From assembly GCA_963720765.1 (NCBI GenBank), contig CAVRGS010000011.1, positions 372,001 to 436,000 of the forward strand: a DNA stretch of 64,000 nt, given 5' to 3'. Below the pieces are notes generated by a model. It ran no database searches, was not told the origin of the DNA, and was given only the letters and a program-made list of their open reading frames with translations. Shown here in pieces: positions 60,930 to 64,000 of this stretch. The stretch is from DASUAS01 sp963720765 (lineage in GTDB: Bacteria > Actinomycetota > Acidimicrobiia > IMCC26256 > DASPTH01). Position 1 is the first letter of the stretch; each line of letters begins with the position of its first letter. The translations under genes and the position numbers were made by a program.

Positions 60930-62446
60930 GTGCTCGCCGCGGTCCGCAGTGCCACGCTCATCGGCGTCGACGGGCAACCCGTCACCGTCGAGGTCCACGT
61001 CTCGTCCGGTCTGCCCGCGTACCAGGTCGTCGGCCTGCCCGACGCCGCGGTGCGCGAGTCGCGGGAGCGCGTCCGCGCCGCGGTGCTGTCGTCGGGATTG
61101 CCGTGGCCCCAGAACCGCATCACCGTCAACCTCGCGCCGGGCGACGTGCGCAAGACGGGCTCGGGGCTGGAGCTCGCGGTCGCGCTCGGCGTGCTCGGGG
61201 CCAACGACGCGCTGCCCGCCGGCGTGCTCGACGGCGTCGCGGTGCTGGGCGAGCTCGGTCTCGACGGCTCGGTGCGCCCCGTGCCCGGTACGCTCGCGCT
61301 CGTCGACGCCCTGGCGCGCAGCGGTGCGCAGGCAGTCGTCGTGCCGTTGGCCAACGCGTGCCGAGGCGGAGCTCGTGGGCGACGTGCGGGTGCGGGCTGC
61401 CCGCACCTTGGGCGAGCTGCGGGCGTGCCTGAAGGGCGAGGAGCCGTGGCCCGACTGGGACCCGCCGGTCGGTGCCCCCCGACGACGCCACTGCCGACGG
61501 CATGCTCGACGACGAAGTGGTCGACCTCGCCGACGTACGCGGCCTGCCGTTCGCCCGCGAGGCGCTCGAGGTGGCGGCCGCGGGCGGACACCACCTCCTG
61601 TTCTGCGGACCACCGGGCACGGGCAAGACGATGCTGGCGCGGCGCCTCGGCACCATCCTCCCTCCGCTCTCGCACCCGAGGCGCTGGAGGTCACCCGCAT
61701 CCACTCGGCCGCGGGCATCGCGGTCGGCGGTCGGCTCGTCCGTCGCCGCCCGTTCCGCGCGCCGCATCACACCGCGTCGACGGCCGCGCTGGTCGGTGGC
61801 GGCAGCGGTCGCGCCCGACCGGGCGAGATCACGCTCGCGCACCGAGGCATCCTGTTCCTGGACGAGCTCGGCGAGTTCGCGCCGACCGCGCTCGACGCCT
61901 TGCGCCAACCGCTTGAGGAGCGGGCGGTGCGCATCTCGCGCCAGGGCGTGTCGCTCACGTTCCCCGCCGCGTTCCAGCTCGTCGCGTGCTCCAACCCGTG
62001 CCCGTGCGGGTCGACCAACAACGAGTGCCGTTGCAGCGACGCGCAACGCGAACGGTACCGACGGCGATTGAGCGCGCCGCTGCTCGACCGGTTCGACCTC
62101 CGCGTGCGGGTCGACGCGCCCGAGTCCGACGACGTCGCCGGCGAGTCGTCGGCGGAGGTGGCCGCGCGCGTCGCGGCCGCGTACGAGCGGCAACGGGCTC
62201 GCTACGCCGACTGGCCGTGGTCGCAGAACGCGCACGTCGCCGCCGGCGCGGTGCCGCGCCTGTTGCCGCTCGGGTCCGAGGCCGACGACGTGTGGCGCGA
62301 GCTCATCGCCGACCGTCAGCTCACCGGCCGGGGCGCCACCCGCATCCGTCGGGTGGCGCGCACGCTCGCCGACCTCGACGACAGCGCGGGCATCACCGCC
62401 GCGCACCTCGAGTCGGCCGCCGGGCATGCGCGGAGACGTGCCGTGA
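60930..62446 (+). CDS. comM: Mg-chelatase-like AAA+ protein ComM/YifB (several frameshifts in sequence)
   Basis: The protein of about 505 residues begins LAAVRSATLIGVDGQPVTVE, the ChlI-like N-terminal domain, with NLAPGDVRKTGSGLELAVAL. The AAA+ core has Walker A FCGPPGTGKTMLARRL, Walker B RGILFLDELGEFAPTALDAL and SNPCPCGSTNNECRCSDAQR. The C-terminal domain ends MRGDVP. ComM is a hexameric helicase that promotes branch migration in natural transformation. Frame breaks occur near 61362, 61483, 61672 and 62422 (one extra G just before the final MRGDVP). The GTG at 60930 has GGAGG upstream. Its stop overlaps the dprA start. Confidence 0.88.
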
Positions 62447-63576
62447 GCCCGGGCAGATCGTCCCGACGTGCACCGCTCGACCCGGTCGAGCTGGCGGCGG
62501 CGACGCTGGCGTCGCTGCCCGACATGACCCATCGCCGGTTGCGCGCGCTGGTCGAGCGCGGCGGTGGTCCGGTGGGTGCGCTGGCCGGGCTCGAGCGCGG
62601 GTTGGCGTCGGCGGTGCTGTGCGAGGGCGTGTCGGGCCGCCGAGCTCGCCGGCCCGCCAGTCGTTGGCACGCGCGTGGCAGGCCGCGGCGCGCGGCGACC
62701 GCGTCGCGCGCACGCTGGTCGCACGGCGAACGAGGGTCTACGTGGCCGGACGACCCGGGTACCCGCTCGACGAGGAGCTGCCCGACCGCCCCGAGGTGCT
62801 GCTGGCGGAGGGCGACGCCCCAGAGGCGCTCGACCGGCCGCGGGTCGCGGTGGTCGGGCACGCGCGCCGCCACGCCGAACGGGCTCGACGACGCACGGGA
62901 GCTCGGGGCCACGTTGGCGCGCGCCGGGGTGACGGTGGTGAGCGGGCTGGCGATCGGCATCGACGGCGCGGTGCACGAGGGCGCGCTCGACGCCGGCGGC
63001 GCGGTGATCGGGGTGGTGGCCACCGGGCTCGACGTCGTGTACCCGCGCCGTCATCGCATCCTGTTCGACCGCGTGCGCGCGTCGGGCCTGATCATGAGCG
63101 AGCTCGCGTACGGCACCCAGCCGCGGCAGTACGCGTTCCCGGTGCGCAACCGGATCATCGCCGGGCTCGCGCAGGTCACGGTCGTCGTCGAGGCGACGCT
63201 GAAGGGCGGCGCACGCCTCACCGCCGAGCACGCGATCGACTACGGCCGCACGGTGATGGCGTACCCGGGATCGCGACGCAACCCGGCGTCGGCGGGCACC
63301 AACCAGCTCATCTACGACGGCGCCACCGTGGTGCTCGATCCCGACGACGTGCTGCTCGCGTTGGGGTTCAGCGGACCGGGACCGCGTGCCGACCAGCGCG
63401 CGCTGCCGCTCGGCGACCAGGCCGCGGTGCTGGAGGCCTGCCACGGCGAGCCGGCCACGCTCGACCAGCTCGCCAGCCGGGCGCGGCTCACGCCGTCGCG
63501 CGTGGTGGCCGCGGTGCGGGCGCTGGAGCGCGACGGGTGGATGGAACGGTCGCGCGGTCTGTGCTGGCCGCAGTGA
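62443..63576 (+). CDS. dprA: DNA processing protein DprA (frameshifts in sequence)
   Basis: DprA loads RecA on incoming single-stranded DNA during transformation. The SAM-like N-terminal part (AAATLASLPDMTHRRLRALV) is followed by the Rossmann-like core: RVYVAGRPGYPLDEELPDRP, RPRVAVVG, VTVVSGLAIGIDGAVHEGAL, GVVATGLDVVYPRRHRILFD and SELAYGTQPRQYAFPVRNRI. The C-terminal winged-helix-like domain (LDQLASRARLTPSRVVAAVR) is present. Breaks occur near 62640 and 62865. Length is about 377 residues when joined. The GTG at 62443 overlaps the comM stop (GTGA). Confidence 0.9.
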   Translation: MSPGRSSRRAPLDPVELAAATLASLPDMTHRRLRALVERGGGPVGALAGLERGLASAVLCEGVSGRRARRPASRWHARGRPRRAATASRARWSHGERGSTWPDDPGTRSTRSCPTAPRCCWRRATPQRRSTGRGSRWSGTRAATPNGLDDARELGATLARAGVTVVSGLAIGIDGAVHEGALDAGGAVIGVVATGLDVVYPRRHRILFDRVRASGLIMSELAYGTQPRQYAFPVRNRIIAGLAQVTVVVEATLKGGARLTAEHAIDYGRTVMAYPGSRRNPASAGTNQLIYDGATVVLDPDDVLLALGFSGPGPRADQRALPLGDQAAVLEACHGEPATLDQLASRARLTPSRVVAAVRALERDGWMERSRGLCWPQ

Positions 63577-63611
63577 ACCCGACCTGCACCCTGCGGCCTG
63601 CGCCAGGTCGC

Positions 63612-64000
63612 CTACTCCCCGGTGAAGTTGGGGTTGCGCTTCTCCATGAACGCCTGCACGGCTTCCTTGGCGTCGTCGGAGCTCAGGTTCACCACCTGGG
63701 CGGCGGCCTCGGCCTCGACCGCTTCGGCGAAGGTCACCGTGAACGCCTGGTCGAGGAGGTGCTTGGTCTGCGCCAGCGCGATCGGCGCCATCTGGAGGAG
63801 ACGGGCGACCACGGTGTCGACCGCGGCGTCGAGCTCGTCGGCCGGCACGACCCGGTTCACGATGCCCATGCGCTCGGCCTCGGTGGCGTCGATCACGTCG
63901 GCGAGGAACGCGAGCTCCTTGGCCTTGTGCATGCCGATGAGGCGCGGGAGCAGCCACGAGCCGCCGTAGTCGATGCTCAGACCCGCGCTGCACGAAGATG
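63612..64000 (-). CDS. Enoyl-CoA hydratase/isomerase, C-terminal part (cut by window edge, one frameshift)
   Basis: The frame encodes the C-terminal 125-130 residues of a crotonase-family protein: IDYGGSWLLPRLIGMHKAKE, LAFLADVIDATEAERMGIVN and RVVPADELDAAVDTVVARLL, then the family's amphipathic C-terminal helix ending FMEKRNPNFTGE. The catalytic oxyanion region lies beyond the window. A single extra G just before GLSIDYGG (about 63978) shifts the frame at the extreme edge. It could act in beta-oxidation or degradation of acyl-CoA substrates. It converges with dprA. Confidence 0.8.
   Translation of the reverse strand, partial: SSCSAGLSIDYGGSWLLPRLIGMHKAKELAFLADVIDATEAERMGIVNRVVPADELDAAVDTVVARLLQMAPIALAQTKHLLDQAFTVTFAEAVEAEAAAQVVNLSSDDAKEAVQAFMEKRNPNFTGE

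Noticed and set aside
3496..63990. Programmed ribosomal frameshifting as an explanation of the broken frames
   Set aside because: No shared slippery heptamer or downstream structure is seen; breaks are in many unrelated genes and in G/C runs typical of consensus errors.

Overview
The window is a very GC-rich chromosomal segment (roughly 70% GC by eye) from an actinobacterium. Gene content and order fit a free-living, non-model lineage, with Acidimicrobiia as the best guess; this is inference from synteny and protein style, not from a marker-gene comparison. Most of the minus strand is one long, partly interrupted housekeeping superoperon. Read in the direction of transcription it runs xerC - whiG-type sigma factor - (M23/lipase fusion, beta-propeller) - rpsB - tsf - pyrH - frr - cdsA - dxr - rseP - ispG - (plus-strand insert) - proS - ligC-type ligase - rimP - nusA - ylxR - infB - (FKBP, DUF1275) - DUF503 - rbfA - nrnA - truB - ribF - (phospholipase C) - rpsO - pnp - M16 peptidase - dapB - TetR. 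No rRNA, tRNA, CRISPR array or insertion sequence was recognised.

Region by region: 1-4.7 kb holds accessory genes (PPOX fragment, thioesterase, arylsulfotransferase lipoprotein, TetR plus ferritin-like pair, second TetR). 4.8-23.9 kb is the dapB-to-rimP translation and RNA block. 24-27.2 kb has two small proteins, an ATP-dependent ligase and an archaeal-type ProRS. 27.3-34.4 kb is a mainly plus-strand accessory insert with siroheme sulfite/nitrite reductase and APS reductase, then a methyltransferase, SRPBCC protein, sulfotransferase, SDR and small membrane proteins. 34.4-42.9 kb is ispG to rpsB. 43-47.9 kb carries an envelope pair, the sigma factor and XerC. 48-50.5 kb has an amidase and a secreted hydrolase.

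The most interesting part is 50.5-60.6 kb, a persulfide/sulfur-stress locus resembling the staphylococcal cst system. It encodes a CsoR-family regulator with the CstR-type Cys/Cys pattern, a persulfide dioxygenase-rhodanese-rhodanese protein (CstB architecture), a TauE/SafE exporter, a CoA-disulfide-reductase-like flavoprotein fused to rhodanese, thioredoxin, two DUF302 proteins, a Tat-exported multicopper oxidase, a flippase-like membrane protein and a DHA2-type MFS exporter. Two near-perfect CstR/CsoR-type palindromes lie in front of the regulator operon and in the divergent thioredoxin/MFS promoter region, so the cluster looks like one regulon. It sits between dprA and xerC/whiG, where many actinobacteria have no such cargo.

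Many genes, including essential single-copy ones (infB, pnp, frr, dxr, cdsA), are broken by single-base indels in G/C runs. These are most economically explained as consensus sequencing errors. Such genes are given as whole loci with the break positions described.
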